In this document: positions 26,249 through 36,010 of the stretch, piece after piece
How the letters are laid out: every line of letters starts with the position of its first letter
Numbering within the stretch: position 1 is the first letter of the stretch
Source of the DNA: Melioribacteraceae bacterium
GTDB taxonomy: Bacteria; Bacteroidota; Ignavibacteria; Ignavibacteriales; Melioribacteraceae
DNA length: 64,000 nt
Assembly: GCA_028282005.1 (NCBI GenBank)
Contig: JANQIV010000112.1
Location: forward strand, 1 to 64,000
Direction: 5' to 3'
Notes under the pieces: generated by a model
What the model was told of the DNA's origin: nothing
Databases searched by the model: none
What the model saw: the letters and a program-made list of their open reading frames with translations, nothing else
Translations under genes and position numbers: made by a program

Positions 26249-28465
26249 ATGAGTTTCGACGATAAACAATTCCTAATCGCACCACTTAGAATTATAGCCC
26301 ATCTTGCTACTATTTCGGGGCTAAGTCTGTTATTATTTGAGATTAGCAGTTTTCCGGCACAATCACAATTAATATACATTACGCGCATCACTGCTGCTGT
26401 AATTATATTCTTAGTTATTGCACTTACTAATTTCAGTTTCAGCAAAAGCAATGCGAGTTTTCTTGCACATTTAGTATTGCTTTCGGTAATGCTTTCGTTT
26501 GGTGCAATAGTTTATTTTATACCTGAAACTCTTGTGCTCAACGTAACAATTGTATCACTAATAATTTTTACTGCTTCTCTTTTTTTAAGTTGGGATATTA
26601 AACATCAAATTGCGGTAGCAATCTATTACAACCTTATATTCGTTGCTTCAATTCTTTTTAATAACAATATTAAGCATTTTGACACAAGTAGTCCGGAAGC
26701 AATTTCTTACATTATTCTTCTTAGTATTATGGCAATAATTGCGGCTACTTTTAAAATGATAAAAGGCAAAGCCGAAGATGAAAAAGAAAAGATTGAAATT
26801 CAAAATCCAGCAGTTGAATACTTTTTCAAAAATAGTGGTGAGGGATTTTATCAGTCTGATATTAACGGAAATTTGATTCTCGTTAATAATACATTCAAAA
26901 CTATGTTTGGATTTGAAAATGTTGATAGTATTGAAAAAATTAATCTGCTTAAAGACATTTTAAAAAATTACAATCAAAGAAAGTATTTGTTGGAAAATTA
27001 TGAAAACGGTGAGACACAGATAAACGATATTTTACAAGCAAAAAAAAATGACGGCAATGAAATCGTAGTATCCATAAATGAATCCCTTATTTTAAATGAA
27101 GATAACACTCCCGATTATTTCATTGGTTTTTTAACTGACGTAACGGATAAACTAAAAAAAGAAGAAGAAAACGAAAAAGCTATTGCTGCGCTGAAAACGA
27201 AAATTAAAAAACACGAAGATGTTAAATTCAGCATTTTGAAAAACAGTGAATTCAAATCAAGATATTTATCAAATATTAACCATGATGTTAAAACTCCAAT
27301 GAATTCAATAATGGGATTTTTGACATTAATTGAAAATGAACTTTATGAAAATCCGGAAGAATTAAAAGAATTTGCTAAAGGAGCTAAAATCTCCTCAGAT
27401 GCTCTTCTTGATATGATTAATAATATTATTGACCTGGCAAGTATAGATAGCGAAAATGCCGTAGCAGAGCTTTATGAATTTCAGATCAAAGATGAACTGG
27501 AAAAATCAATATCTATTATAACTCCTGCCGTAAAGGAAAAAGCGCTTAAACTGAAATTTGAAATTGATTCTCAAACACCGATTACCCTTAAGGGTGATTT
27601 GATAAAGTACAGATTGATAATTAATAATATTTTGAATTTTTCAGTGAAGTCAACGCATGAAGGGGAAGTTGCAATAAGCGTAAAACCTGAGAAAGTTGAA
27701 AATGACAAAGTGAAAATTGTTACAATTGTTACTGACACCGGTAAAGGAATTTCAAAAGAGAGATTGAATCATCTTTTCAAAATTGAAGATTTGCTAAAAG
27801 ATACTAGTAATAAAAAAGAACCCGGCCTAGGATTAGTATTTGCGAAAGAACTTGTAAAGCAGATGGGCGGTAAGTTTGAGATTTCATCCAAAATTAACAA
27901 GGGGTCTACTTTTAAATACACTGTAAACTTAGAGTATATTGGAACTGATAAAATCGGACAATTCCAAAAAGAACCAAAACCTGTTGCCCAAATTGATGAC
28001 GAGCAGCCGGTTCCGCAGCCTGAGAGCGAAGCTGAAATTGAAAAAGTAATTCAAAAAGTTGAACCGCAAATTCATGAACCAATAAAAAAATCTTCTAAAA
28101 GAATTTTGTTAGTTGAGGACAATCCTATCAGCCAAAATATTGAATTAAAAGTTCTACGTGAAGTTGGATACCAGGTTGATGCCGTTTCTAATGGAGTAGA
28201 AGCAATTGAGGCAATAAAAAGCGGAAAATTCAAGCTCGTTTTGATGGATGTTGAAATGGCGGATATGGACGGAATTGAAGCGACTCAACGTATCAGAAGT
28301 TTGGATGACGATATTAAAAATATTCCGATAATTGCAGTTACTGCTCATTCAAGTATGAAAGATCGTGAGAGATGCTTAAACTCCGGTATGAATGACTATA
28401 TTGCTAAACCTATCAATATAAATTTCTTGAAAATGACCATTGACCAATGGTTGACTAACAGATAA
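26249..28465 (+). CDS. hybrid sensor histidine kinase/response regulator with membrane N-terminus and PAS domain
   Basis: A 738-residue signalling protein. Residues 1-170 hold about six transmembrane segments with short loops and no large periplasmic sensor domain. A PAS domain follows (about 185-295: EYFFKNSGEGFYQSDINGNLILVNNTFK), then a charged coiled coil. The HisKA box is NINHDVKTPMNSIMG with His345, and the HATPase has VTDTGKGISKERL and KEPGLGLVFAKELVKQMGG. A linker rich in E, P and Q leads to a receiver domain whose phospho-acceptor is Asp667 (LVLMDVEMADMDG). No output partner is adjacent, so phosphotransfer probably goes to a distant Hpt or regulator. It ends at a strong bidirectional terminator. 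Confidence 0.93.
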   Translation: MSFDDKQFLIAPLRIIAHLATISGLSLLLFEISSFPAQSQLIYITRITAAVIIFLVIALTNFSFSKSNASFLAHLVLLSVMLSFGAIVYFIPETLVLNVTIVSLIIFTASLFLSWDIKHQIAVAIYYNLIFVASILFNNNIKHFDTSSPEAISYIILLSIMAIIAATFKMIKGKAEDEKEKIEIQNPAVEYFFKNSGEGFYQSDINGNLILVNNTFKTMFGFENVDSIEKINLLKDILKNYNQRKYLLENYENGETQINDILQAKKNDGNEIVVSINESLILNEDNTPDYFIGFLTDVTDKLKKEEENEKAIAALKTKIKKHEDVKFSILKNSEFKSRYLSNINHDVKTPMNSIMGFLTLIENELYENPEELKEFAKGAKISSDALLDMINNIIDLASIDSENAVAELYEFQIKDELEKSISIITPAVKEKALKLKFEIDSQTPITLKGDLIKYRLIINNILNFSVKSTHEGEVAISVKPEKVENDKVKIVTIVTDTGKGISKERLNHLFKIEDLLKDTSNKKEPGLGLVFAKELVKQMGGKFEISSKINKGSTFKYTVNLEYIGTDKIGQFQKEPKPVAQIDDEQPVPQPESEAEIEKVIQKVEPQIHEPIKKSSKRILLVEDNPISQNIELKVLREVGYQVDAVSNGVEAIEAIKSGKFKLVLMDVEMADMDGIEATQRIRSLDDDIKNIPIIAVTAHSSMKDRERCLNSGMNDYIAKPININFLKMTIDQWLTNR

Positions 28466-28483
28466 GTTTTTAGTTTGACAAAC

Positions 28484-28510
28484 AAAAGGCAGGATTAAGT
28501 CCTGCCTTTT
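28484..28510. terminator. bidirectional rho-independent terminator
   Basis: A perfect 11-base stem, AAAAGGCAGGA and TCCTGCCTTTT, around a TTAAG loop, with A-rich and T-rich flanks. It lies between the convergent histidine kinase and ornithine aminotransferase genes and can end transcription of both. Confidence 0.85.
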
Positions 28511-28525
28511 TCTATTTTAAAGAAA

Positions 28526-29758
28526 CTATTCGTTTTCTATTTCTTTAATTGATTTCGCAATAATTGCAACAGCTTCGTGAATTTGTTCTTCAGTAATTAC
28601 TAATGGAGGAGCAAAACGAATAATATCTCCATGAGTCGGCTTAGCAAGCAAACCGTTTTCTTTCATTTTAACACAAACATCCCAAGCTTCTTTTCCGTTT
28701 TTAGGCTTAATAATAATCGCGTTCAATAAACCTTTACCACGAACTAGTGTAATCATTTCTGAATCAATTTTTCTTAATTCTTCTCTGAATATTTCACCAA
28801 GTTTTTCAGCTCTTTCTGCTAAGTTTTCTTCTTTTACAATTTCTAAAGCTGCAATAGCAACTTTACAAGCTATTGGGTTACCACCGTAAGTTGAACCGTG
28901 TTCGCCCGGTTTGATAACAAGCATAATGTCGTCATCTGCTAAAACAGCAGATACCGGGAAAGCACCGCCTGATAAAGCTTTACCAAGAATTAAAATGTCA
29001 GGGCGTACGTTCTCATAATCACAAGCTAATAATTTACCTGTTCTTGCAATACCTGTTTGAACTTCATCAGCGATGAAAAGAACATTTTTGGCTTTACACA
29101 TTTCATAAGCTTTAGTAATGTACCCTTCGTCAGGGACGAAAACACCGGCTTCACCTTGAATTGGTTCAACTAAGAAACCTGCAACATTCGGATCTTCCAA
29201 TTCTCTTGCTAATGCATCCAAATCATTATAAGGAATTTTAATGAAACCAGGAGTGTGCGGGCCAAATCCTTTATATGAATCAGGATCAGTTGACATTGAA
29301 ACTATTGTAATTGTTCTTCCGTGGAAGTTACCGTCACAAACAATGATTTTTGCTTTGTCTTCAGCAATACCCTTTTTGTCGTATGCCCATCTTCTGCAGA
29401 TTTTTAATGCTGTTTCATCAGCTTCAGCACCTGAGTTCATTGGCAATACTTTATCGTAACCAAAATATTCTGTAATATATTTTTCGTATGGACCTAACGC
29501 ATCATTGTAAAAAGCTCTTGAAGTAAGAGTTAGAGTTTTAGCTTGTTCCATCATTGTGTTGATTATTTTTGGGTGACAGTGGCCTTGATTTACTGCAGAA
29601 TAAGCTGACAAGAAATCAAAATATTTTTCGCCTTCAACGTCCCATAAATAAACACCTTCGCCTTTTGATAATACTACAGGGAGGGGATGATAATTATGTG
29701 CACCGTGTTTATCTTCCAATGCAATTAGTTCTTGAGTTTTTGTTGTTTCTTCTACCAT
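28526..29758 (-). CDS. rocD: ornithine-oxo-acid aminotransferase
   Basis: A PLP enzyme that converts ornithine and 2-oxoglutarate to glutamate semialdehyde and glutamate. The 410-residue length fits the family. The N-terminal [24 protein letters not shown] is typical of ornithine rather than acetylornithine aminotransferases. [13 protein letters not shown] binds the PLP phosphate, [15 protein letters not shown] holds the ring-contacting Asp, and [10 protein letters not shown] carries the Schiff-base lysine (Lys260). AAGGTG before the ATG is the ribosome site. The gene appears monocistronic, with a terminator right after the stop. Confidence 0.95.
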   Translation of the reverse strand: MVEETTKTQELIALEDKHGAHNYHPLPVVLSKGEGVYLWDVEGEKYFDFLSAYSAVNQGHCHPKIINTMMEQAKTLTLTSRAFYNDALGPYEKYITEYFGYDKVLPMNSGAEADETALKICRRWAYDKKGIAEDKAKIIVCDGNFHGRTITIVSMSTDPDSYKGFGPHTPGFIKIPYNDLDALARELEDPNVAGFLVEPIQGEAGVFVPDEGYITKAYEMCKAKNVLFIADEVQTGIARTGKLLACDYENVRPDILILGKALSGGAFPVSAVLADDDIMLVIKPGEHGSTYGGNPIACKVAIAALEIVKEENLAERAEKLGEIFREELRKIDSEMITLVRGKGLLNAIIIKPKNGKEAWDVCVKMKENGLLAKPTHGDIIRFAPPLVITEEQIHEAVAIIAKSIKEIENE

Positions 29759-29888
29759 ATCTTCACCTTAAATTAAAATGAGTTTCAAAAAAAATATTAT
29801 GAAAATTATCAAATTTTATTCATAGTTCCGAATTATTTTGCAAGAAAAAAGAGCTCATTGTATTTTATTTTTTTGTTAAGCTCTCAAA

Positions 29889-29919
29889 TTGTTTTTAGAC
29901 GTCCATTTTTTTACTTTCG
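29889..29919 (+). promoter_or_regulatory. candidate Bacteroidota-type promoter upstream of yjbQ
   Basis: TTG at 29889-29891 and TACTTTCG at 29912-29919 are 20 bases apart, close to the -33 TTG / -7 TAnnTTTG consensus of Bacteroidota. It would start transcription near 29926. The match has one mismatch in the -7 element, so this is only a candidate. Confidence 0.35.
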
Positions 29920-29931
29920 GCATTAAAATAT

Positions 29932-30363
29932 TTGAGAAAAAAGGTGAAAATTAAAACTACGAATTTTACTGTCCGAACAGAGGGTAATACTGAATTAATT
30001 GATATTACCGACAAAGTGAAAGAACAATTGAGAGAAGTTGGCTTTTCAGAAGGCAATGTATTGGTGTTTGTTCCCGGTTCAACAGCAGGGATTACAACAA
30101 TTGAATACGAACCTGGCTTATTGAGGGATTACCCCAAGTTTTTTGAAAAAATTATTCCTTCAAATCAGACATATCATCACAATGAAACTTGGCACGATGG
30201 AAATGGACATTCACACGTGAGGGCTTCTCTGCAAGGAGGTTCGATTACAGTCCCTTTCGTTAGCGGGAAATTATTGCTTGGAACTTGGCAACAAATAATT
30301 TTAATTGATTTTGATGTTAGATCGAGGAACAGAAATATAATTACACAATTTATTGGAGAATAG
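29932..30363 (+). CDS. yjbQ: YjbQ/UPF0047 family protein
   Basis: A 143-residue single-domain protein of the UPF0047 family; members have been reported to have weak thiamine-phosphate synthase activity, but the physiological role is unclear. Conserved features are ITTIEYEPGL, the metal-site region YHHNETWHDGNGHSHVRASLQG, and LLLGTWQQIILIDFD near the end. The start is uncertain: TTG at 29932 is used here, but GTG at 29944 would remove four residues and leave a more usual leader if the candidate promoter is right. The following LOG-family gene begins two bases after the stop. Confidence 0.88.
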   Translation: MRKKVKIKTTNFTVRTEGNTELIDITDKVKEQLREVGFSEGNVLVFVPGSTAGITTIEYEPGLLRDYPKFFEKIIPSNQTYHHNETWHDGNGHSHVRASLQGGSITVPFVSGKLLLGTWQQIILIDFDVRSRNRNIITQFIGE

Positions 30364-30365
30364 AA

Positions 30366-30896
30366 TTGGCTAAAACTGTTACAATATTTGGCAGCTCAGT
30401 ACCCCAACCTGGTGAGCAAGAATATGAAGATGCATACTTCTTAGGAAAGTGCTTCGGGGTAAATGGATTCAATGTCTGCTCAGGTGGTTATATGGGAATT
30501 ATGGATGCAGTCTCAAAAGGGGCAAGAGATGCTGGTACTGAAGCACTGGGTATTACGCTTGATATTTATAATGCAACTCCAAGCAAATATTTGTCGCATA
30601 ATTTTTCAGCATGCACACTTTTTGAAAGATTAGAAAGATTATTTGCTAACGGTGATGCTTATGTAATTCTCCCGGGCGGAACAGGAACATTAGTTGAATT
30701 GGCTTTGGTGTGGGAGTATTTTAATAAATCAATGATGGAGATGAAGCCTGCTGCAGTTTATGGTAAAATTTGGAAAAATTTATATGACGATATGGAAACA
30801 AGAATTGCGTTTGAAAAAAGAAAAACCGGTTCAATAAAATATTTTGAAGATATCAGTAAATGTGCAGATTTTATTGTGAAAGGATTGAAGGCTTAA
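30366..30896 (+). CDS. LOG-family nucleotide 5'-monophosphate phosphoribohydrolase-like protein
   Basis: A 176-residue protein with a Rossmann-like fold. IFGSSVPQPGEQEY opens it, GFNVCSGGYMGIMDAVSKGA binds phosphate, and YVILPGGTGTLVELALVWEY is the LOG signature PGGxGTxxE. Family members release the base from nucleoside monophosphates, including cytokinin precursors; many were once annotated as lysine decarboxylases. TTG at 30366 is the start: it follows the yjbQ stop by two bases, and the GGAG in the yjbQ end serves as ribosome site. The stop overlaps that of the convergent GT9 gene by four bases. Confidence 0.88.
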   Translation: MAKTVTIFGSSVPQPGEQEYEDAYFLGKCFGVNGFNVCSGGYMGIMDAVSKGARDAGTEALGITLDIYNATPSKYLSHNFSACTLFERLERLFANGDAYVILPGGTGTLVELALVWEYFNKSMMEMKPAAVYGKIWKNLYDDMETRIAFEKRKTGSIKYFEDISKCADFIVKGLKA

Positions 30897-31957
30897 AGAT
30901 CGTTAATGAATTCCAAGGTAGCATCGTAAACCATATCAACGGTTAACTCTTTAATGCACTTAAATTGAATATCTTCTCTCGTGCAAATCAATGGCTTCGG
31001 AGAATAGAAGAAGCAAGGCGCACAATCCAAATTAAGAGAAATAATTTTATGTTTGGTTTTCCAAGGACGGATATAGTTTGTGTTTGTCGGGCCGATTATT
31101 GCAACAACCGGCAATACTATAGCTGAGGCCATATGCATCAAACTTGAGTCATTGCTAACGAATAAATTACATCTTTTCATCACAGCGATTGATTGCGGTA
31201 AGTTTTTGGTTTTAATCACATATGAATTTTCACTTCTAATTTTATTTTTAATATTTTCTTTTAAATCATCTTCTTCGGGACCGCCAAACAGAAAAATTTT
31301 TGCTTTATGATTTTCGATCAATCTTTTACCTAGTTCAGCAAATTTTTCCGGCTCCCATCTTCTTTTCATGTGATTTTTTAAAGTTGAACATCCGGCATGG
31401 AATCCAATAACTAAGTCGGTCTCTTTAATTTCAAGATTTTGTAAATAATTTTCTGCATAATTCAAATCTTCATTTGTAAAAGGAAAAATCATTGGTGGTA
31501 TTTCATCAATACTTTTACCAATAAGTTTTTCAACAAGTTTTATGTTTTCTTCAACGTTGTGTAATTCATCGTTTTCCTGAATTGTTACATTGTTTAGCCA
31601 ACCCAGATTTATGAAATTTTTTCGATTATAATTAACACCTGCTCTTCTTTTTGCAGCAACTAAAGTTGAAATAATATTATATTCTTTCCGGTTCGATGGG
31701 TAAACGTTAATTGTAGCATCATATTTTCTGCTGAGGCTGATAACAAATTTCAGTACATCAATTTTGCTGCGTTGCATAAAATCGAAGTAATGCACTTTAT
31801 TAATTTGAGGTAACCGTTCATACAAATCTGCCGCACCTTTGAACATTGCCAAACAGTCTACTTCAGAATTAGGCAATTCATCTTTTAGTTTCTGCAAAGC
31901 AGGCGTGAACATTAATGCGTCGCCAATTCCGGAGAGTGTAAATAGAAGTATCTTCAA
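30893..31957 (-). CDS. glycosyltransferase family 9 (heptosyltransferase-like)
   Basis: A 354-residue cytoplasmic GT-B enzyme. It begins ILLFTLSGIGDALMFTPALQKLK, the GT9 sugar-acceptor loop, and the donor-binding half includes VIGFHAGCSTLKNHMKRRWEPEKFAELGKRL, CNLFVSNDSSLMHMASAIVLPVVAIIGPTN. The C-terminus has a cysteine-rich LDCAPCFFYSPKPLICTREDIQFKC segment, found in a subset of the family. It probably adds heptose to LPS core, in line with hldD at 54936. The start is TTG at 31957; no ATG exists upstream before a terminator. Confidence 0.88.
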   Translation of the reverse strand: MKILLFTLSGIGDALMFTPALQKLKDELPNSEVDCLAMFKGAADLYERLPQINKVHYFDFMQRSKIDVLKFVISLSRKYDATINVYPSNRKEYNIISTLVAAKRRAGVNYNRKNFINLGWLNNVTIQENDELHNVEENIKLVEKLIGKSIDEIPPMIFPFTNEDLNYAENYLQNLEIKETDLVIGFHAGCSTLKNHMKRRWEPEKFAELGKRLIENHKAKIFLFGGPEEDDLKENIKNKIRSENSYVIKTKNLPQSIAVMKRCNLFVSNDSSLMHMASAIVLPVVAIIGPTNTNYIRPWKTKHKIISLNLDCAPCFFYSPKPLICTREDIQFKCIKELTVDMVYDATLEFINDL

Positions 31958-31974
31958 TTTCAGTTGCAGTTTAT

Positions 31975-32004
31975 TAAAAAAGAAGGCACTACAGAGAGTG
32001 CCTT
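31975..32004 (-). terminator. rho-independent terminator after the DUF2723 gene
   Basis: On the minus strand, AAGGCACT and AGTGCCTT enclose a six-base loop and are followed by CTTTTTTAA. It lies five bases after the stop of the DUF2723 gene. It is only 17 bases before the GT9 start, so GT9 needs either its own promoter there or readthrough. Confidence 0.8.
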
Positions 32005-32008
32005 AAAT

Positions 32009-34900
32009 TTATTGTTCAATATCGATTTCGTTTTTGTTTACTTCTGAAGTATCAGCATTCATAATCTTTTTGATCAAATCAATTCTTTGCTGAACAGATG
32101 GATCATTTGGAACTAATTGCTGGATTCTTAAAAGGATGTCGAGTGCTTTTCCATATTGCTCTGAGTTCTCATATAATTCTAATAATACTAAATACGGACT
32201 GTATCTTCCACCTAAGTTTGAAGGATTTCTGGCAATATCTTCTAAAGCTGCCTTTTCCACATCAAGTATTATTTCATTGTATTTCTCTTCAGCACCAGCT
32301 TGAAAATACATTTGACCGATATCATGAAGCAATCTATAATCAATAGGAATTATATTACGAGGAATTTTTTCTTCCATCGCGTCAAGAGCTTTTACAGCTT
32401 TGTCGAAATCTCTGTCAATGTAAAGATTGTGTAATGCGTATCTCACAAATGCATTACGGTAATTTCTTGAAAGTCTTTTATGATTGTCATCCAAGAAAAG
32501 AGTTGGATCGTTTATTCCTCTAAACTTAAAACCGGGCTGATAATCTTTACTGTATTCATAATATTCAGGCTCTTCAAAAATTTGTTTTCCCATTATCTCA
32601 GCATTAACGTAATACTGACTAGGATTCTTTTTAGGTACAACTCTGAAGGCCAATCCTTCCATTTGTAAATAATCATTCATCCCAAGCTGACTGCTTTCAG
32701 CTGTTGTTACTGAGAAATAAACAGGCCTTATCCAAGCATTTTCACGAACGATATCCAGTGCAACTAAATCCTGAACACGTGCTGCACCTATTTGGCCAAA
32801 CATTGCTCCCGGAGGCATATCCCAGCTAATTGAACTTATGGAATCAGGCAGATTATATTGAGCTAAAAGAGTGTCGGGTACAGGAAGATTTATTCTTGTT
32901 GTTTCCCAACGCACCGGCGTAATATTGTCTAACTCAACATCAGATAAACTCATTTTTATTTTTTCCGCACCGTGCGGTTCTGTATCACGAAGCTGGTAAA
33001 TATACCACGCAGTGTTTAATAAACTTAAGTTCGCTACCCGAACATCTCTTCGAACTCCCTCAACATCCTGCAGGTACCAAAGCGGGAAAGTATCATTATC
33101 ACCGTTTGTAAAAATGATTGCGTTTGGTGCGACACTTTGAAGCAAGTTGTAAGAGTAATCCCACGGTAAATAATTTTTTGTACGGTCATTTTCCCAGAAA
33201 TTATTCAGCAGCATATTAGCCGGCACAGCAACAAAGCCCGCCACCATAATTACTGCAATTAAGGGATTCAAAAGCTTTTGCCCGGAGAAAGTTTCCTTTA
33301 TAACATCAATAATTCCACGGATTCCCAACCCTATCCAAACGGAGAAAACAAAAAATGCACCGACATAAAAATAATCCCGCTCCCTCGGTTGGGGTTGCTG
33401 CTGATTCTGGTAATATGCCATAAGCCAGCCGAGGAAAACAAACATTACCAGGAATACAGCCCCCATTTTCCAATCCCGTTTAAAATGATAGAAGATTCCA
33501 AATAATCCTATTAGAAATGGTATTCCGAGTAATTCCCAGAAATTAACTCCGGAGTCTTGAACAGTCGACTCTCTTCCCACATAATTCCACAACAAATATC
33601 TATTAAACATGTGGTTCATTTGGTATGTAAGCAGAAAATCTAAATCGCTATCATAATTTGTAAAAACACCGGTTTGATGAGGTTCTTGCGAGTATCTCCT
33701 TTGAAACATTGGGTGTCTGCCATATTGCTCACGATCGAGATAACTGACCATTGATGAAAAAGTTTTAGGACTATTCAAATTTATCGGTGTATCCTGGCTT
33801 GATCTGATCGGTATCATTGTATAAGTTGTAAAACCAATAACTGCAAATAGTAAACACTTTGCAGCTAAGTTTAATGTTGGTTTCGATTCTTTTTGAGTCC
33901 AATAAATGATGTATCCAATAATTCCGATCAATATGAGTAACGTAATAATGCCAACAGTTGCATTATCACCGCTAACCAAGTAAAGCAAGTTCGGAATTTT
34001 TAATAATCCCGGATAAGCTGAAAGAAGTACTACTCCACCAATTATTATCGGTAAGTAAAATGAATTTCTGTCGAATAGCTTTTTCCAAAATATTGCTATA
34101 AAAATTATTGATGCAACAACAAAAATCATTACCATTCGCATATCAAAAGAAGACATCTCTTCAGAAGGTAGAGTTGAACCATGGGTTTGAGTTGACCAAA
34201 GTGCTGCCCCGATTAACAATATTAATCCGACATGACCTAAAAATATGTAGCTAGTTCTAAGAAGAGTTTCTTCATTATCAATAAATTTTCTGAACATAAT
34301 TATCATTACAATTGAAACACTGCAAAGCACAGCCATCAAATGCACACCTGTCGAAAGTCCGACGAGATATGCAATTAATATTAAATACTTCTCGTTATCC
34401 GGCTCATCTGCTTTTTCATTCCAAACTAAAATCAACCAAGTGATAATCGCGATAAAGAAATTAGCGAAGGCGTAAACTTCTGCTTCAATTGCGTTAAACC
34501 AAAATGTATCCGCAAAAGCGAGTGAAAGCGCTCCAATTGCCCCGGCAACATAAGTGCCTAATTCATCAAACTTACTTTTATATTCACCTTTATTGTAATT
34601 CTCAACTAATTTAACTACTACCAAATAGAGGAAGTAAACAGTAAATGCGCTCGAAAGAACTGACATCATATTTACGCGAAAAGCTACATTATCTCCGATA
34701 GGAAACATTGAAAAGAGTTTTCCCATCATTAGCCAAAGTGGTGTTCCCGGCGGGTGAGGAACCTGCATTAGAAAAGCTGATGCTATAAATTCACCGCAAT
34801 CCCAAAAAGATACATTTGATTGAACAGTTAATAAATAAACGAATAGTGTTATAAAAAATACGGCTGCGCCAATTATTCTTCGCAGTAAAGTTGAATCCAT
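32009..34900 (-). CDS. DUF2723 (GT117-type) membrane glycosyltransferase with C-terminal TPR-like region
   Basis: A 963-residue protein with about 13 transmembrane segments in the first 550 residues. The N-terminal SNVSFWDCGEFIASAFLMQVPHPPGTPLW is the DUF2723 hallmark, with the Asp-Cys-Gly-Glu cluster in the first large loop, as in the PMT-like GT-C fold. A second loop carries QNQQQPQPRERDYFYVGAFF and FTNGDNDTFPLWYLQDVEGVRRDVRVANLSLLNT. The last 180 residues are soluble helices resembling tetratricopeptide repeats. The family is widespread in Bacteroidota and is thought to glycosylate secreted proteins; the target is unknown. A strong terminator follows. Confidence 0.88.
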   Translation of the reverse strand: MDSTLLRRIIGAAVFFITLFVYLLTVQSNVSFWDCGEFIASAFLMQVPHPPGTPLWLMMGKLFSMFPIGDNVAFRVNMMSVLSSAFTVYFLYLVVVKLVENYNKGEYKSKFDELGTYVAGAIGALSLAFADTFWFNAIEAEVYAFANFFIAIITWLILVWNEKADEPDNEKYLILIAYLVGLSTGVHLMAVLCSVSIVMIIMFRKFIDNEETLLRTSYIFLGHVGLILLIGAALWSTQTHGSTLPSEEMSSFDMRMVMIFVVASIIFIAIFWKKLFDRNSFYLPIIIGGVVLLSAYPGLLKIPNLLYLVSGDNATVGIITLLILIGIIGYIIYWTQKESKPTLNLAAKCLLFAVIGFTTYTMIPIRSSQDTPINLNSPKTFSSMVSYLDREQYGRHPMFQRRYSQEPHQTGVFTNYDSDLDFLLTYQMNHMFNRYLLWNYVGRESTVQDSGVNFWELLGIPFLIGLFGIFYHFKRDWKMGAVFLVMFVFLGWLMAYYQNQQQPQPRERDYFYVGAFFVFSVWIGLGIRGIIDVIKETFSGQKLLNPLIAVIMVAGFVAVPANMLLNNFWENDRTKNYLPWDYSYNLLQSVAPNAIIFTNGDNDTFPLWYLQDVEGVRRDVRVANLSLLNTAWYIYQLRDTEPHGAEKIKMSLSDVELDNITPVRWETTRINLPVPDTLLAQYNLPDSISSISWDMPPGAMFGQIGAARVQDLVALDIVRENAWIRPVYFSVTTAESSQLGMNDYLQMEGLAFRVVPKKNPSQYYVNAEIMGKQIFEEPEYYEYSKDYQPGFKFRGINDPTLFLDDNHKRLSRNYRNAFVRYALHNLYIDRDFDKAVKALDAMEEKIPRNIIPIDYRLLHDIGQMYFQAGAEEKYNEIILDVEKAALEDIARNPSNLGGRYSPYLVLLELYENSEQYGKALDILLRIQQLVPNDPSVQQRIDLIKKIMNADTSEVNKNEIDIEQ

Positions 34901-34928
34901 TAGTTCCTCATTAAAAAATTAGAATTGA

Positions 34929-35159
34929 TTATTCACCACTATCGGGCTTTTTGAAAAAATGATCGTAATTTTTGCGTTCTCTGTTCGCATGATATTTTTC
35001 GTAATAGCCTTTCAATCTTGCCATGGAAATTTTGTCGAGGTCTTCTTCCATTTTATGCCTTTTTTTAAGCATACTGTAATCTTCATATTCCCTGGTATCC
35101 ATTTTTCTTTCATACCTTCTCAAGGCTTCAAAATATTTATTTTGATCTCTGTAACTCAT
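34929..35159 (-). CDS. small charged hypothetical protein (76 aa)
   Basis: I do not recognise it. The 76 residues are almost all charged or aromatic, start MSYRDQNKYFEALRRYERKMD and include LKKRHKMEEDLDKISMARLKGYYEK, which reads as one long amphipathic helix or a helical pair. There is no signal or membrane segment. It lies 28 bases upstream of the DUF2723 gene on the same strand and could share its transcript. Small helical proteins like this may be adaptors, but this is a guess. Confidence 0.5.
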   Translation of the reverse strand: MSYRDQNKYFEALRRYERKMDTREYEDYSMLKKRHKMEEDLDKISMARLKGYYEKYHANRERKNYDHFFKKPDSGE

Positions 35160-35250
35160 TTGTATTTAATTATTTGTGCAATTACAAACTTCTAATATAT
35201 GAAATTTTTATATTTGGCATAATCAAGAAAATTTAAACAAAGGGAAATAT

Positions 35251-35886
35251 TTGCAATTATACAAAAGCTTTAACCCGGCTGTTTCAATAATTTTACCAAC
35301 TTTTAACAGAGCACAACTTTTATCGAGAGCAATTGAATCTGTGCTTAATCAAAGTTTTGAAGACTGGGAATTGATAATTATTGATGACGGTAGTTCAGAC
35401 GATACTTATGAAGTTGTGAATAAATATTTAGTAGAGCATGACAACATCCGCTACATTAAGCACACAAACCGCTTTATTTCGCTTAGCTTGAATGTTGGTG
35501 TGAAAGCATCCTGCGGAAAATATATTACTTATTTAAGCAGTGATGATGAGTTTAAAAAAGACCATTTAAAACTTAGATGCGATTTTTTGGAAAAAAATCC
35601 GCATGTTGATTTCATTCACGGTGGACTTGAAATTATTGGCGATGAATTTGTAAAAGATAAAAATGACCTCTCAAAAAAAATTCATTTAAGTGAATGTAAA
35701 GTCGGGGGCACATTTTTTTATAAAAGGGAAGTAGCTGAAAAAATTGGAGGCTACAAAGATTTAAAGTATAGTGAAGACTCAGATTTTTACGACAGGGTTT
35801 ACGAAAAATTTAAAATAGCAAAAGTTGATTGGCAAACTTACGTATATTATAGAGATACACCTGACAGTATTTGCAATAGTATTTAG
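35251..35886 (+). CDS. glycosyltransferase family 2
   Basis: A 211-residue GT-A enzyme. SIILPTFNRAQLLSRAIESVLNQSFEDWELIIIDDGSSDDT binds the nucleotide-sugar, YITYLSSDDEFKKDHL holds the metal-binding Asp-Asp, and KYSEDSDFYDRVYEKF has the acceptor-side acidic motif. It is shorter than most GT2 proteins and has no membrane helices. The start is TTG at 35251, set by AAAGGGA six bases upstream. The donor and acceptor cannot be told from sequence. It is monocistronic and a REP-like repeat follows the stop. Confidence 0.9.
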   Translation: MQLYKSFNPAVSIILPTFNRAQLLSRAIESVLNQSFEDWELIIIDDGSSDDTYEVVNKYLVEHDNIRYIKHTNRFISLSLNVGVKASCGKYITYLSSDDEFKKDHLKLRCDFLEKNPHVDFIHGGLEIIGDEFVKDKNDLSKKIHLSECKVGGTFFYKREVAEKIGGYKDLKYSEDSDFYDRVYEKFKIAKVDWQTYVYYRDTPDSICNSI

Positions 35887-35906
35887 ATGATAGCAAATAA
35901 AGAGTT

Positions 35907-35982
35907 TGTCACTCTGAACTTGTTTCAGAGTCTTATCGTAGAATGTTTCAAAAATTGATCCCGAAACAAGTTTGGGATGACA
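35907..35982. repeat. REP-like palindromic repeat, copy 1
   Basis: A 76-base element that begins TGTCACTCTGAACTTGTTTC and ends GATGACA, giving terminal inverted TGTCA/TGACA. Its two arms are imperfect inverted repeats of each other, and it closely matches copy 2 at 36908. The two copies flank the methyltransferase gene. Confidence 0.8.
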
Positions 35983-36010
35983 TTGCTTAGGTAAATTTAT
36001 TATTTTTTAG

